Source: Acinetobacter gyllenbergii CIP 110306 = MTCC 11365 (lineage in GTDB: Bacteria > Pseudomonadota > Gammaproteobacteria > Pseudomonadales > Moraxellaceae). From it: a DNA stretch of 60,936 bases. Position 1 is the first letter of the stretch, and each line of letters starts with the position of its first letter. The stretch is from the NCBI RefSeq assembly GCF_000413855.1, contig NZ_ATGG01000001.1, forward strand, positions 1 through 60,936. Direction: 5' to 3'. The notes beneath the pieces were generated by a model, which saw only the letters and a program-made list of their open reading frames with translations, searched no databases and had not been told where the DNA came from. Position numbers and translations under genes: made by a program. Shown here one piece after another: positions 9,682 through 18,396 of this stretch.

Positions 9682-10566
9682 TTAAGATGAATCATTTTGT
9701 TCAAAATAAAGTTCGCCCAAAATTGGCATAAACAAAGGTATCACGCCACACGCTTTAATTTCATCCAGAAACTCAGCAATATTCACCCCAGGTAATAACT
9801 GCGCTGGTGCATCAATGGGTGTCACCATGCTGTCCCAATGACATGGAATAATATATTTCGGCTTGAGTAGTCGGACTACATCTTTGACATAGTTTGGTCG
9901 ATATTTACGTCCGATTGCACATAAACAGACAATATCAGCGTGTTTGCCCTGTAACTCTTGCTCAATAAAGTCAGCAGAGTCGATGTGAACAACACGCAGT
10001 TGACCTGTGTCAATCCACCAGTTCAAAACCAAACCATGCCGTAACTGATGAAATTTTGGTGGATACGGTGGTGGTTCGATCATATCTCCAGGCAACGGAA
10101 TACGACCAAACAAGGCTTTGCCATGGATTGAAGGTAAGCCAATCACCTGCCAAGAACCACAGTGAATCACATCCCTTCCCTGCGTTGCATGCATCTGTTG
10201 CTCAGGCAAACCTGCGGAACGCCCATACATCACACTGGCTTGTGAGCCAATCAAGCGAGCGCCTGTTTGTTTGCACACTTCTGCGGCATCCAGAATATGG
10301 TCATAATGCGCATGTCCAATCAGTACCTCATCCGCATCAGGAATATAGTGTTTGACCAATGCTGGATCACTCAATAAAGGTTGAGTAAAGGTCTGCCAAA
10401 GATTTGGACGGCTAATAAAAGGATCAAGCACTAAGCTTCGATTAGAATCAGACAAGATAAACCCTGCGGTCCCCAGATATTTAATTTTTAGATTTTCTGC
10501 CTTTGCTGGTGCGGGTGAAACGGCCGCCCATGCAGCCTCAGGCGCTTTGAGTAAATATTTCAGCAT
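9682..10566 (-). CDS. Metallo-beta-lactamase superfamily hydrolase (UlaG-like)
   Basis: A 294-residue MBL-fold protein with the intact metal motif H85-A-H87-Y-D89-H90. Strands typical of the UlaG/lactonase-like branch flank it (IKYLGTAGFIL, LVLDPF), and VVHIDSADF and IIPCHWDSMV follow. There is no convincing signal peptide; a short hydrophobic or Ala-rich N terminus may be membrane-peripheral. The precise substrate cannot be told. It converges on dnaK, with a shared region of only 47 bases containing the terminator. Confidence 0.82.
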   Translation of the reverse strand: MLKYLLKAPEAAWAAVSPAPAKAENLKIKYLGTAGFILSDSNRSLVLDPFISRPNLWQTFTQPLLSDPALVKHYIPDADEVLIGHAHYDHILDAAEVCKQTGARLIGSQASVMYGRSAGLPEQQMHATQGRDVIHCGSWQVIGLPSIHGKALFGRIPLPGDMIEPPPYPPKFHQLRHGLVLNWWIDTGQLRVVHIDSADFIEQELQGKHADIVCLCAIGRKYRPNYVKDVVRLLKPKYIIPCHWDSMVTPIDAPAQLLPGVNIAEFLDEIKACGVIPLFMPILGELYFEQNDSS

Positions 10567-10765
10567 GCATATTCCTTCGCACTATTTTTTTTATTGTCCA
10601 TCAGAATAAATTGTCTCATCGACCATATGGCCAGTGTATGAATTAGCCCCATCGAAATACTAAACCTGAACCAAATCGATTTGAATACCACAATATTGGC
10701 TTAATACACATGAAATTATTTTCGGTATAATCCAAATATTAAAAATAATGATACCTAGATTAAAG

Positions 10766-11182
10766 ATGAAAATAGATCCTGTCATTAGCAGAACCCAATT
10801 TAGATTCATGCTTATTTTTTCGCTGCTGTGTATTTTTACAGGCGCAATATTCGATGCATATGATGAAACGTCGATTGCAATTAACCAACTATTATTCACA
10901 GACCCTCAGAACTGGGAACTCATTCTTTCAGGTCTTTTAGCTATTGGTCTCTTTGTTATCGTGATCGGTTTACTTCTATTTAAAGAGTGGGCAAGAAAGC
11001 TATACGTTTATAGCTTCTTCCTGGGTCTACTCATTTATCTGTTACCAAGTTATTCTTGGACATTCATCTCTGGTTTTGGTGCTATTTTTTATGAGCTAGG
11101 CAATATTCTCTCTACACTGATCTGGGGAATTTTAGTACTACCTAGCCTCTACCAACCTCTATTTTCCAAAAATAACGAATGA
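10766..11182 (+). CDS. Small multi-pass membrane protein
   Basis: A 138-residue protein with about four hydrophobic segments (MLIFSLLCIFTGAIF; LILSGLLAIGLFVIVIGLLLF; LYVYSFFLGLLIYLLP; and a C-terminal one) and short charged loops. I recognise no family. A TATAAT at 10726-10731 would put transcription start near 10738, favouring the ATG at 10766 over one at 10748. Its last codons overlap the next gene by four bases (ATGA), so it is translationally coupled to the first of three zinc metalloproteases and may act with it. Confidence 0.68.
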   Translation: MKIDPVISRTQFRFMLIFSLLCIFTGAIFDAYDETSIAINQLLFTDPQNWELILSGLLAIGLFVIVIGLLLFKEWARKLYVYSFFLGLLIYLLPSYSWTFISGFGAIFYELGNILSTLIWGILVLPSLYQPLFSKNNE

Positions 11183-12087
11183 AGCTCTTTCTCATTATTG
11201 CATTGCTACTCTTTATCTTCTGGTCGGGTTATCAAACCCGCCAACACCCTCAACTTAAATTTAACTCGCTGACAGATCGCATCGCTAATCCACTAGATAC
11301 ACGTCTGCGTTATCGTATTGCTGAAGTCGATCCTCGCTTTAAACTCAGTATTGAACAAGTCAAAGATATTAGCCAACAAGCAACTCAAATCTGGAAAGAT
11401 GGTACAGGAGAAGATTATTTTATCTATGACCCCAATGCTCAACTCGCCATTCACCTGATTTATGATGAACGTCAAATCGAAAGTGAGCAACGCCGAGAAC
11501 ATTTAAGCCAACTCGCGTCGAATCAACAACATTGGCAAGAGAAAAAACAACAACTGGATCAGATCGAACAGGAAATTATACGGAGCAAGCAATTTCTGGA
11601 TTTAAAACAACAACAGCTGAATCAGCAAATCCAGCACTATAATCAAGAACAACAAAATGCACGACAGCATCCAAGCGCATTTGCCAATTCGGACTATTTT
11701 CAGCAACGGCAGCGGGATCTAGAGCAAAATGTGCAAACCTTGCAGCAGGAAATTAATCAATATAATCAGAAAATTGCTCAACTCAATCAGCAAGTCGATG
11801 AACTCAATGCTTTAGACCAACAACTCAATGCCTCGGTGAACCAATATAAGCAGCGCTTTAAGCCACATTTATTTCATAAAGGTTTATTTAATGGTAAACA
11901 GATCTTTATTTATGAATTCGAATCTGAGGATGATCTACGTTTAACACTCGCCCACGAGTTCGGCCATGCATTGGGCTTAGCCCACGCCGAGGATGCTCAA
12001 GCCCTGATGTACCCAATCATGAAAGAACAAAATGCTGCTCATTTTCGCCTGACCCCAGCCGATCGTGCGCTATTCCTGACACGATAG
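11179..12087 (+). CDS. Matrixin-like zinc metalloprotease, paralogue 1 (membrane-anchored)
   Basis: A 302-residue predicted protease. The metzincin zinc motif HEFGHALGLAH (His259, Glu260, His263, His269) and the Met-turn ALMYP (Met277) are both present. The N terminus is a hydrophobic stretch (about residues 1-17) without a clear cleavage site, so it is probably anchored and faces the periplasm. YRIAEVDPRF (about 45-54) and AIHLIYDER (90-98) look like the first strands of the matrixin fold. A Gln-rich coiled coil of about 125 residues (99-225) follows, then the last strand (HKGLFNGKQIFIYEF) and active-site helix. The coil appears inserted inside the catalytic fold. It overlaps the upstream membrane protein by four bases. 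Confidence 0.8.
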   Translation: MKLFLIIALLLFIFWSGYQTRQHPQLKFNSLTDRIANPLDTRLRYRIAEVDPRFKLSIEQVKDISQQATQIWKDGTGEDYFIYDPNAQLAIHLIYDERQIESEQRREHLSQLASNQQHWQEKKQQLDQIEQEIIRSKQFLDLKQQQLNQQIQHYNQEQQNARQHPSAFANSDYFQQRQRDLEQNVQTLQQEINQYNQKIAQLNQQVDELNALDQQLNASVNQYKQRFKPHLFHKGLFNGKQIFIYEFESEDDLRLTLAHEFGHALGLAHAEDAQALMYPIMKEQNAAHFRLTPADRALFLTR

Positions 12088-12468
12088 GCTTTGTCTTCGC
12101 CAAGGTTGAATATCTCCTCAGGCACCCCCAAATTTCATGGACTATAAATGTCACAAACAAACAATTATTCACTGAAAAGTCAAAAACTTGCCGCTTTCAG
12201 AAAAATTTTACAAAAGTTAACAATAGGTCTCTTCGTTGCGTTTATTCCTGAAAATTTTTACATCTGTTAATTTAATTCATTGATATTTTTTGAGTTATGC
12301 TTAAAAAAACAACAAAAAGCACTATTTTTTATTGTGTAAATCATTCGATTCATTTTTTTATTTATTAGAAAAAAATCACACTTTTTCATTTTATTTATTA
12401 ACTACATAGCATTTTGACGCTCGCAAAATAATGATCAAAAATAAGTTTTTATTTGGGGAGATTTCACA

Positions 12469-13380
12469 ATGCGAGCCTATTCTCTAGCATTTTTGATCGC
12501 TTGTTTAAGCATGGGCATATCTCAATTCAGCAATGCACAAAGCAATACCCATTCACAGGATAAACACCAACACGCAAGCCCAAAAAAAATCGTGCATTAT
12601 CGTATTGCAGAGATTGATCCACGCTTTAATTTAAATCAGCAACAAGTGCTTGAATTGACCCAACAAGCCGCCAAACTGTGGGAACAAGAAACAGGACAAC
12701 AAAATTTCATTTATGACCCACAAGCCGAATTTAGCATTCATTTAGTCTTTGATGAGCGTCAACAACGCAGTACTGAGCGATTACAAGGCTTAGATCAACT
12801 GAAGCAACAGCAAAAGCAATGGGAAATCTTGAATCAACAATTGAAACAAGCAAAGGATGAAATCCAAAAAACGACCGCTTTAATTGCCACGAAACAGGCA
12901 CAGCTCGCTGCTCAGTTCCAGCACTATAATGCAGAAGTACAGCGTTTCAATCAAAGTCGTTCCAGTTCAAAAGACTTGGTACAACAATTTTCACAAAGAC
13001 AGCAAGCATTACAACAACAGTCTTTAGCACTACAACAGGAAGTTCAAGAACACAATCAACGTACGCAACAACTCAATCAACAGATCCAGAATTTAAATCA
13101 GAATAATCAACAACTGGTTGCGTCCGCAAGTCAATTTAATCAAGTGTTTCAACCCCACTTATTCCATAAAGGCCATTTCAACGGTAAACAGATTCTGATC
13201 TATGAATTTTCATCAATGAACGACCTCCGTTTCACACTGGCACACGAGTTTGGACATGCGCTTGGCTTAGAACATACCAATGATCCAAGCTCACTAATGT
13301 ACCCTGTGATCCAAAAACAAAATCTACAGCAATTTGCACTCACCGATTCGGATAAAGACCTCGTAAAAGCCATTTATTAA
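12469..13380 (+). CDS. Matrixin-like zinc metalloprotease, paralogue 2 (secreted)
   Basis: A 303-residue paralogue of the preceding gene with the same layout: signal peptide (about residues 1-23, ending SNAQ), YRIAEIDPRF strand, Gln-rich coiled coil, HKGHFNGKQILIYEF strand, zinc motif HEFGHALGLEH (His259, Glu260, His263, His269) and Met-turn SLMYP (Met277). It should be exported. A strong site (GGGGAG) precedes the start. The 381-base gap before it is very AT-rich and holds no gene; TTGACG at about 12413 may be a -35 element. Substrate unknown. Confidence 0.83.
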   Translation: MRAYSLAFLIACLSMGISQFSNAQSNTHSQDKHQHASPKKIVHYRIAEIDPRFNLNQQQVLELTQQAAKLWEQETGQQNFIYDPQAEFSIHLVFDERQQRSTERLQGLDQLKQQQKQWEILNQQLKQAKDEIQKTTALIATKQAQLAAQFQHYNAEVQRFNQSRSSSKDLVQQFSQRQQALQQQSLALQQEVQEHNQRTQQLNQQIQNLNQNNQQLVASASQFNQVFQPHLFHKGHFNGKQILIYEFSSMNDLRFTLAHEFGHALGLEHTNDPSSLMYPVIQKQNLQQFALTDSDKDLVKAIY

Positions 13381-13708
13381 ATTGATTTCAGGAAAAACAG
13401 TTACAAGAATTAACATTAACTAGACTTTGAGTATAGTTTTTGTACAAACAAATAAATATTTTATGTGAAATAGAATGTATTTTTTGAAGCAGAAAAAAAT
13501 ATGTTTTCTAAATGTTTCGATAAATTTTTATCAATCAAGCCGATTTAAAATAAAAAATAAACAGTTGTTCTGATGTTATTTTTAGATCATTTAATAAACA
13601 AATCTTGTTTTTTTATCACGATTTTTTAGCTATATGTCTACAAATGTATTTTTATTCATTTTACGGAAATATCGTTAAAACTCATAAGGCGCATCCTTTT
13701 ACATCAAT

Positions 13709-13736
13709 TTGACTACTGTCTTTTTTCGCTTAAAAT
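13709..13736 (+). promoter_or_regulatory. Sigma-70 promoter of third metalloprotease gene
   Basis: TTGACT (13709-13714), 16 bases, TAAAAT (13731-13736). Transcription would start near 13743, after the in-frame TTG at 13709, which supports the ATG at 13766 as the real start. The rest of 13381-13708 is AT-rich with no recognisable element. Confidence 0.6.
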
Positions 13737-13765
13737 GTGACCTCTTTCATGTTTTATCTCCTATT

Positions 13766-14674
13766 ATGCGTCTTTTATCTCTCCTTTTGGCTACATGTTT
13801 TAGCGTGCTAGCCCCAGTCACGGCTTTTGCTCAAATTTCCTCAACGGCCTCGACACAGCCACAAATTCGCTACAGCACAGAGCAACCTTTACGCTACCGT
13901 ATCGCAGAACTTGATCCACGCTTAAATATTGATCAAGCACAAATGGTTGCCTTAAGTAAACAAGCAGCAGCAATTTGGGAAAAAAACACGGGGCAAAAAT
14001 ATTTTGTGTATGACCCTGAGGCTGAATTTGCAATCAATCTGGTGTTTGATCAACGTCAAATTCGTAGCATGAAACGTGCTGAAAGTTTAGGTCAACTTGA
14101 GCAGGAACAACAGAATTGGGTGAGTCGAAATGAGCAGCTACAAAAAGTTAATGCTGACTTAGCTGAAAGTAGTGCCCAACTTGAGCGTCAAAAGCAAGTT
14201 TATGAAAACCAAGCTCAGCAATATCAACAAGGTCTAGCGCAATATAAGGCAGACAGCAGCAATAAAGCACTGTTTATTGCCTTACAAAAACAGCAGCAGC
14301 AATTGCAGCAACAAGCTCAGAAGTTACAAGCCAAGATTACTGAATACAATCATAAAGTTCAGCAAAATCAGCAACAGGCTGAAAAATCAAAGCAGATTCA
14401 TCAGCAATTAAGTGCTTCTGTGAATGAATTTAATGAAACCTTTAAGCCTGAAGTACTGCACAAAGGTCAATTTGATGGAAAACAGATTTTTATTTACGAG
14501 TTTTCTTCAATTGATGATCTACGTTTAACTTTAGCACATGAGTTTGGTCATGCTTTGGGGCTCAAGCACACCCGTGACCCTAAATCTTTAATGTATCCAC
14601 GTATTAAAGATCAAGATGCCAAAGATTTTCAGTTAACAGATACAGATCTCAAGTTACTCGGTTTTTCAAATTAA
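13766..14674 (+). CDS. Matrixin-like zinc metalloprotease, paralogue 3 (secreted)
   Basis: A 302-residue third copy. Signal peptide residues 1 to about 22 (MRLLSLLLATCF..AFA), YRIAELDPRL, coiled coil rich in Gln and Lys, HKGQFDGKQIFIYEF, zinc motif HEFGHALGLKH (His258, Glu259, His262, His268) and Met-turn SLMYP. A longer frame from an upstream TTG would bury the signal peptide and overlaps a promoter, so it was not used. All three paralogues have nearly equal length (302, 303, 302) while their coiled coils differ strongly, suggesting older duplication rather than recent copying. Confidence 0.83.
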   Translation: MRLLSLLLATCFSVLAPVTAFAQISSTASTQPQIRYSTEQPLRYRIAELDPRLNIDQAQMVALSKQAAAIWEKNTGQKYFVYDPEAEFAINLVFDQRQIRSMKRAESLGQLEQEQQNWVSRNEQLQKVNADLAESSAQLERQKQVYENQAQQYQQGLAQYKADSSNKALFIALQKQQQQLQQQAQKLQAKITEYNHKVQQNQQQAEKSKQIHQQLSASVNEFNETFKPEVLHKGQFDGKQIFIYEFSSIDDLRLTLAHEFGHALGLKHTRDPKSLMYPRIKDQDAKDFQLTDTDLKLLGFSN

Positions 14675-14806
14675 AAGCAGATCAATCTCACAGAATAGGT
14701 CGATATAAGATGATCTGCTAAGCAATAACAAGAATGGGTCGATTGTTTTGATTTATTCATGTTATTGTGGTGTTAAAACATCATCTTAGCCTTAATGGAG
14801 ATCAGC

Positions 14807-15178
14807 ATGAGTTATTATCATATCTTAATTGAAGTGAACGACCACATCAGTACGATTGAACAAACTCGTGATGTCGAACTTTTGGATATTCAAGATATTA
14901 GCCCATATCTGCACTCTATTTTAATTCCTTATTTCAATGAGCAGGAAATTGAGCTTGAAGATGAAAATGTAGCATATGACGAGATACTGCATTTAGAAGT
15001 TAAACAGACGTTATTACCGATTGAACACTTGATTGAAGAAGAACAAAAACAATTACCCAGTGATACTGATGTCACCATTACCGCTTTTGAGATCTTCAAT
15101 GATCGTGATTTAAGCCAAGATGTGACTGCGGTGATTTTTGATATTTTAGAGGCCGTGAAATTAGACGCAGCACCATAA
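14807..15178 (+). CDS. Small acidic protein of unknown function
   Basis: A 123-residue, strongly acidic, mixed alpha/beta protein without signal peptide, membrane segment or recognised motif. The start at 14807 follows GGAG; an ATG four codons upstream overlaps that site. It follows the protease cluster on the same strand after 132 bases but ends in its own terminator, so a link to the proteases is only positional. Confidence 0.65.
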   Translation: MSYYHILIEVNDHISTIEQTRDVELLDIQDISPYLHSILIPYFNEQEIELEDENVAYDEILHLEVKQTLLPIEHLIEEEQKQLPSDTDVTITAFEIFNDRDLSQDVTAVIFDILEAVKLDAAP

Positions 15179-15190
15179 AACTGAAAGATA

Positions 15191-15219
15191 AAAAAGGTCT
15201 GCATTAAGCAGACCTTTTT
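15191..15219. terminator. Bidirectional terminator
   Basis: Arms AAAAAGGTCTGC / GCAGACCTTTTT with loop ATTAA, between converging genes (acidic protein and lytic transglycosylase). Confidence 0.92.
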
Positions 15220-15236
15220 GTTTTATCGAAGCCACT

Positions 15237-16532
15237 TTATTGCATCATTTGCTTGGCCTGTTCCTGACGGAATGCACGTAAGATCTGCTGTCCTGCACGC
15301 CCCGTCTGGTTTAAACCGAGACGGCTCTGCTCTTGGCGAATGGCTTGACGACTTTTATCACCAATCAAACCATCAACAGCACCAATATCATAGCCACGCT
15401 GAACTAAGAACTGTTGAATTTCACGACGTTCAGCACGTGATGTACCTGCATCATCAGTTGGCCACGTGGTTAAAAATGGCGTACCACCACGTAAACGATC
15501 AGATAAATGCGCAATGGCTAAACCATAGCTCTCGGCTGCGTTATAGCTATAAATCGCATCAAAGTTTTTAAACACCAAGAACACTGGACCATTGGCCCCT
15601 GCTGGTGACATGAGTCCTGCCGGTGTGCTACCCGATAAATTGCCTTGAATCAATGCTGTCCCATCGGCACGGGTGACGCCTTGTGCAATCCAGCTATTCA
15701 ATGGCTTTTTATTACGACGGCTTTCACCAGAGATGGACATACCTTGTGGAATTTTGACCTCAAAGCCCCATGGCATACCAGTTTGCCAGCCAGCTCGCTT
15801 TAAGAAATTTGCAGTCGAAGCCAAGGCATCGGTGGTGCTTGAAACCAAATCACGGCGGCCATCGCCATCAAAATCAACCGCTAAACGTTCATAGGTCGAT
15901 GGCATAAATTGAGTATGACCAAAAGCCCCTGCCCATGAACCATACAATTGATCTTGGGTTAAATCACCACGTTGCAAAATCCGCATGGTGGCAAAAAACT
16001 CACCACGGAAATAACTTTGACGGCGACCTTCACAACTTAACGTACCGAGTGCTTGTAATAAAGGATATTTACCCGAAATATCACCATAATTACTTTCTAC
16101 CCCCCAAACGGCAACTACTGTTTCTGCAGGTACACCATAGGCCTGTTCAACGCGGTTTAAGACTGCACGGTGTTGGGTGAGTTTTTGCTGCCCAGCCTGT
16201 ACGCGTTCGTTATCCACAAGGCCCGACAAATAATCCCAAATTGGTGTCGAAAATTCAGGTTGATAATTCAGACGATCAATCACCGAATAATCTGGGCTTA
16301 AATTTTGGGTATAACGATCATAGCTTGCGCCCGATACACCCGATGCAATCGCCTGTGAACGTAAATTGGCAATACAGCCCTGAAAGTTCGAATTTGGCGT
16401 ATAATTACTACTAACAGCAGCAGCTGTGGTCGGTGTCGAAACCGTTTCACCGTTAATCACAAGCTCAGCATGCGCCTGATTAAAAAAAGTAAATAAGGCA
16501 GTGCCTAGAAAAAAAGAAAAATGACGTTTCAT
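15237..16532 (-). CDS. Lytic murein transglycosylase (MltB family) with peptidoglycan-binding domain
   Basis: A 431-residue enzyme that cleaves the glycan strands of peptidoglycan to 1,6-anhydro ends. It has a signal peptide (residues 1-22), an SLT-like catalytic domain with the catalytic Glu in AVWGVESNYG (Glu146) and the supporting GAFGHTQFMPSTY motif, and a C-terminal peptidoglycan-binding domain (FLVQRGYDIGAVDGLIGDKS). There is no lipobox Cys, so it is probably soluble in the periplasm, like the MltB_2 branch. The start at 16532 is chosen to expose the signal peptide; an upstream extension would include the AT palindrome at 16548. Anhydro-muropeptides from such enzymes are recycled by AnmK and Mpl, both encoded in this window. 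Confidence 0.9.
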   Translation of the reverse strand: MKRHFSFFLGTALFTFFNQAHAELVINGETVSTPTTAAAVSSNYTPNSNFQGCIANLRSQAIASGVSGASYDRYTQNLSPDYSVIDRLNYQPEFSTPIWDYLSGLVDNERVQAGQQKLTQHRAVLNRVEQAYGVPAETVVAVWGVESNYGDISGKYPLLQALGTLSCEGRRQSYFRGEFFATMRILQRGDLTQDQLYGSWAGAFGHTQFMPSTYERLAVDFDGDGRRDLVSSTTDALASTANFLKRAGWQTGMPWGFEVKIPQGMSISGESRRNKKPLNSWIAQGVTRADGTALIQGNLSGSTPAGLMSPAGANGPVFLVFKNFDAIYSYNAAESYGLAIAHLSDRLRGGTPFLTTWPTDDAGTSRAERREIQQFLVQRGYDIGAVDGLIGDKSRQAIRQEQSRLGLNQTGRAGQQILRAFRQEQAKQMMQ

Positions 16533-16547
16533 GACTGAACCAAAACT

Positions 16548-17029
16548 TTTGAATTTAAATTTCCTTTCCACCTTAACATGCTCGATCAAGATGTATAGTT
16601 TGGAAACGTAACTTTAAATTCATTTTTGGGTTTTAAATTTAAAATACGCTTTTTAAATTCATAATTTCACCTTTGTTTTAAATTTAAAAGTTATCAACAC
16701 CCCTTATTTAAATTCAAAAAACATAACCACCAAACCACCCCTTTTAAATTTAAAAAAGTTATCCACTTTTAAATTCATTTCACCCCTAAAATCCAATCAA
16801 ACACAGGATAGAACATCGAACCAACGCAATCCAAAGCACTTAAATCATGAAAACAATAGATATCCACACGCCATTGATTTAAATTTAAAACCCAGGATTA
16901 CTTTTGAATTTAAAAACACATAACCACAGTCAGGCTGGTTTTAAATTCAAACCACCCACCTGATTTTAAATTCAAAATCCACAACCAAGTTATCCACAGA
17001 AAACCACCACATGTTTTTTAAATTCAAAA
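16548..17029. repeat. Array of about 13 AT-rich palindromes (TTTTAAATTYAAAA) with DnaA-box-like sites
   Basis: The palindrome TTTTAAATTYAAAA or a close variant occurs near 16548, 16613, 16631, 16651, 16676, 16707, 16742, 16767, 16878, 16902, 16939, 16964 and 17016. Spacers are C/A-rich and irregular. Interspersed are one exact DnaA box TTATCCACA (16990-16998) and near matches TTATCAACA (16691) and TTATCCACT (16759). The same palindrome appears at 18240-18340 and in oriC. The stretch has no gene. Its role is unknown. Confidence 0.75.
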
Positions 17030-17096
17030 CCATCGCACATAAAAAAAAGCTTAATGAAGTCAACTCCACCAAGCTTTTTTTCGACACTGCCTACAA

Positions 17097-18068
17097 CTAA
17101 CGAATCAAACTCAATACAGGACATTTAAAAGGCGCCTTAGTCCCTTTACCCTGTATTGCCCTATAAGTCAGTGCTTTTAAATTATGACGATGTGGTAAAT
17201 TTTCAGGCAACACAATATCCCAAACCAAGCCCAAATTATTTAAAGCATTTAAAGCCCACCAACCCGGATCAGGCTGATTCTCATAGATTCCTAAAATTGC
17301 TGATTCAGGATAAGCATGATGGTTGTTATGCCACGATTCACCCATGGTAATATACGAAGCCCATTTCACATTATGCCCTTGAACAGCAGCATCCATCACC
17401 TCATTGTCCATTTCCCCATGATTATGAGCAAAATAACCAATCAACCAATGTCCTATCACAGAAACAACGATACGCGCGGAAATTCCCCAAATCACCCATG
17501 CAAAACCACCACAAATAAACAAAAGAATTGCCAATGGCAGCTGTTGCAGCATCCACGTTCTTTCCATAAATTGATAAACCCAATTATCCTTCAAATGAGA
17601 TTCAGGTTTAAACACAGGTGGGTGCTTTAATCTAAGGTCACAATGTAATTACCACCAACCATCCTTCATCATATTTTCACCATGACGCAAATAAGAATGG
17701 CATTGCTTTTGTCTTTGCGCCCAGTCTCTTAAATCATGGGTGTGTACCATCCCAAATGGCCCAGCCAAGCCAACCAGCACCCCCAGATGAACCAAAAAAT
17801 ATTCTAGCCATTTTGGGCACTTATAGCTGTGATGAATCAATTTACGATGCATTCCCAAAGAATGCCCAAAACACAAAGTAAAAGCTGTCGTTAATATAAA
17901 TACCAACAGTGCATCGAAAGAAAATGTCAGCGCACCACCAATCAATGCAATCGCCAAATGACTAAACACCCATAAAGATTTTAAAGGTGACCACCGCACC
18001 TCACCATCAATCGCATTGGTTAAACGACTCTGCATTTTTATTCGAGCAATTTCAATTTTTTCGGACAT
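17097..18068 (-). pseudogene. Fatty acid desaturase interrupted by an in-frame stop
   Basis: Reading leftward from 18068 gives a membrane fatty acid desaturase with the three His boxes: GHSLGMHRKLIHH, HDLRDWAQRQKQCH and GESWHNNHH. Hydrophobic segments lie between them. After DGWW a TAA stop at 17649-17651 ends the frame; the same frame continues at once (LHCDLRLKHPPVFKPE) through the third His box to 17097, so only one codon is wrong. A CAA (Gln) to TAA change would explain it. The truncated product lacks the third His box and should be inactive, unless the stop is read through or is a sequencing error. A run of ten G lies three bases before the start codon. Confidence 0.82.
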
Positions 18069-18071
18069 CAG

Positions 18072-18081
18072 CCCCCCCCCC
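18072..18081 (-). repeat. Homopolymer run of ten G (on coding strand) before the desaturase start
   Basis: Ten consecutive C on the + strand (G on the desaturase strand) end three bases before the ATG at 18068. It would serve as the Shine-Dalgarno region, and such tracts are prone to slippage. If translation began at an upstream in-frame TTG, length changes would shift the frame. Confidence 0.7.
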
Positions 18082-18239
18082 ACAGGCTTAGCCAATTTTT
18101 TTATTCAGAATCTTTTTATCTATTTGTTATAACGATTATTCCAAAGCAAGTAAATCACTGTTTTCTTTTTATACAATCTCAAATAAAACAACTCAACGCA
18201 GCTTATTCTCAGCAAATAAATTTAAAGTCATTCAATATA

Positions 18240-18340
18240 TTTTGAATTCAAATAACCCCCTTGTTTTAAATTCAAAATCCACAATTAAGTTATCCACACC
18301 CCATTTATCAGTTTTTAAATTTAAAAGTTTAAATTTAAAA
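18240..18340. repeat. Second cluster of AT palindromes with DnaA box
   Basis: Four copies: TTTTGAATTCAAAT (18240), TTTTAAATTCAAAA (18264), TTTTAAATTTAAAA (18313) and TTTAAATTTAAAA (18328). An exact DnaA box TTATCCACA lies at 18290-18298, and a reverse-oriented one at 18386-18394 next to the purK stop. Together with the array at 16.5-17.0 kb it brackets the desaturase gene. Confidence 0.75.
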
Positions 18341-18353
18341 TCAACCTGCAATA

Positions 18354-18379
18354 AAAAAGCGATCCGAAGATCGCTTTTT
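18354..18379 (-). terminator. Terminator of purE-purK
   Basis: Arms AAAAAGCGATC / GATCGCTTTTT with a CGAA tetraloop, 18 bases after the purK stop. Confidence 0.92.
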
Positions 18380-18396
18380 AGGAATTGTGGATAAGT

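Noticed and set aside
15459..15474. CACGTG core in the transglycosylase gene as a parS
   Set aside because: Flanks (TTGGCCACGTGGTTAA) differ from the consensus at key positions on both sides.
17649..17651. Programmed stop read-through in the desaturase
   Set aside because: TAA is the least leaky stop and no stimulatory structure is seen; point mutation is simpler.
16548..18340. Palindrome array considered as a CRISPR
   Set aside because: Repeat units are short AT palindromes with irregular spacing from a few to about 100 bases, and no cas gene is present.
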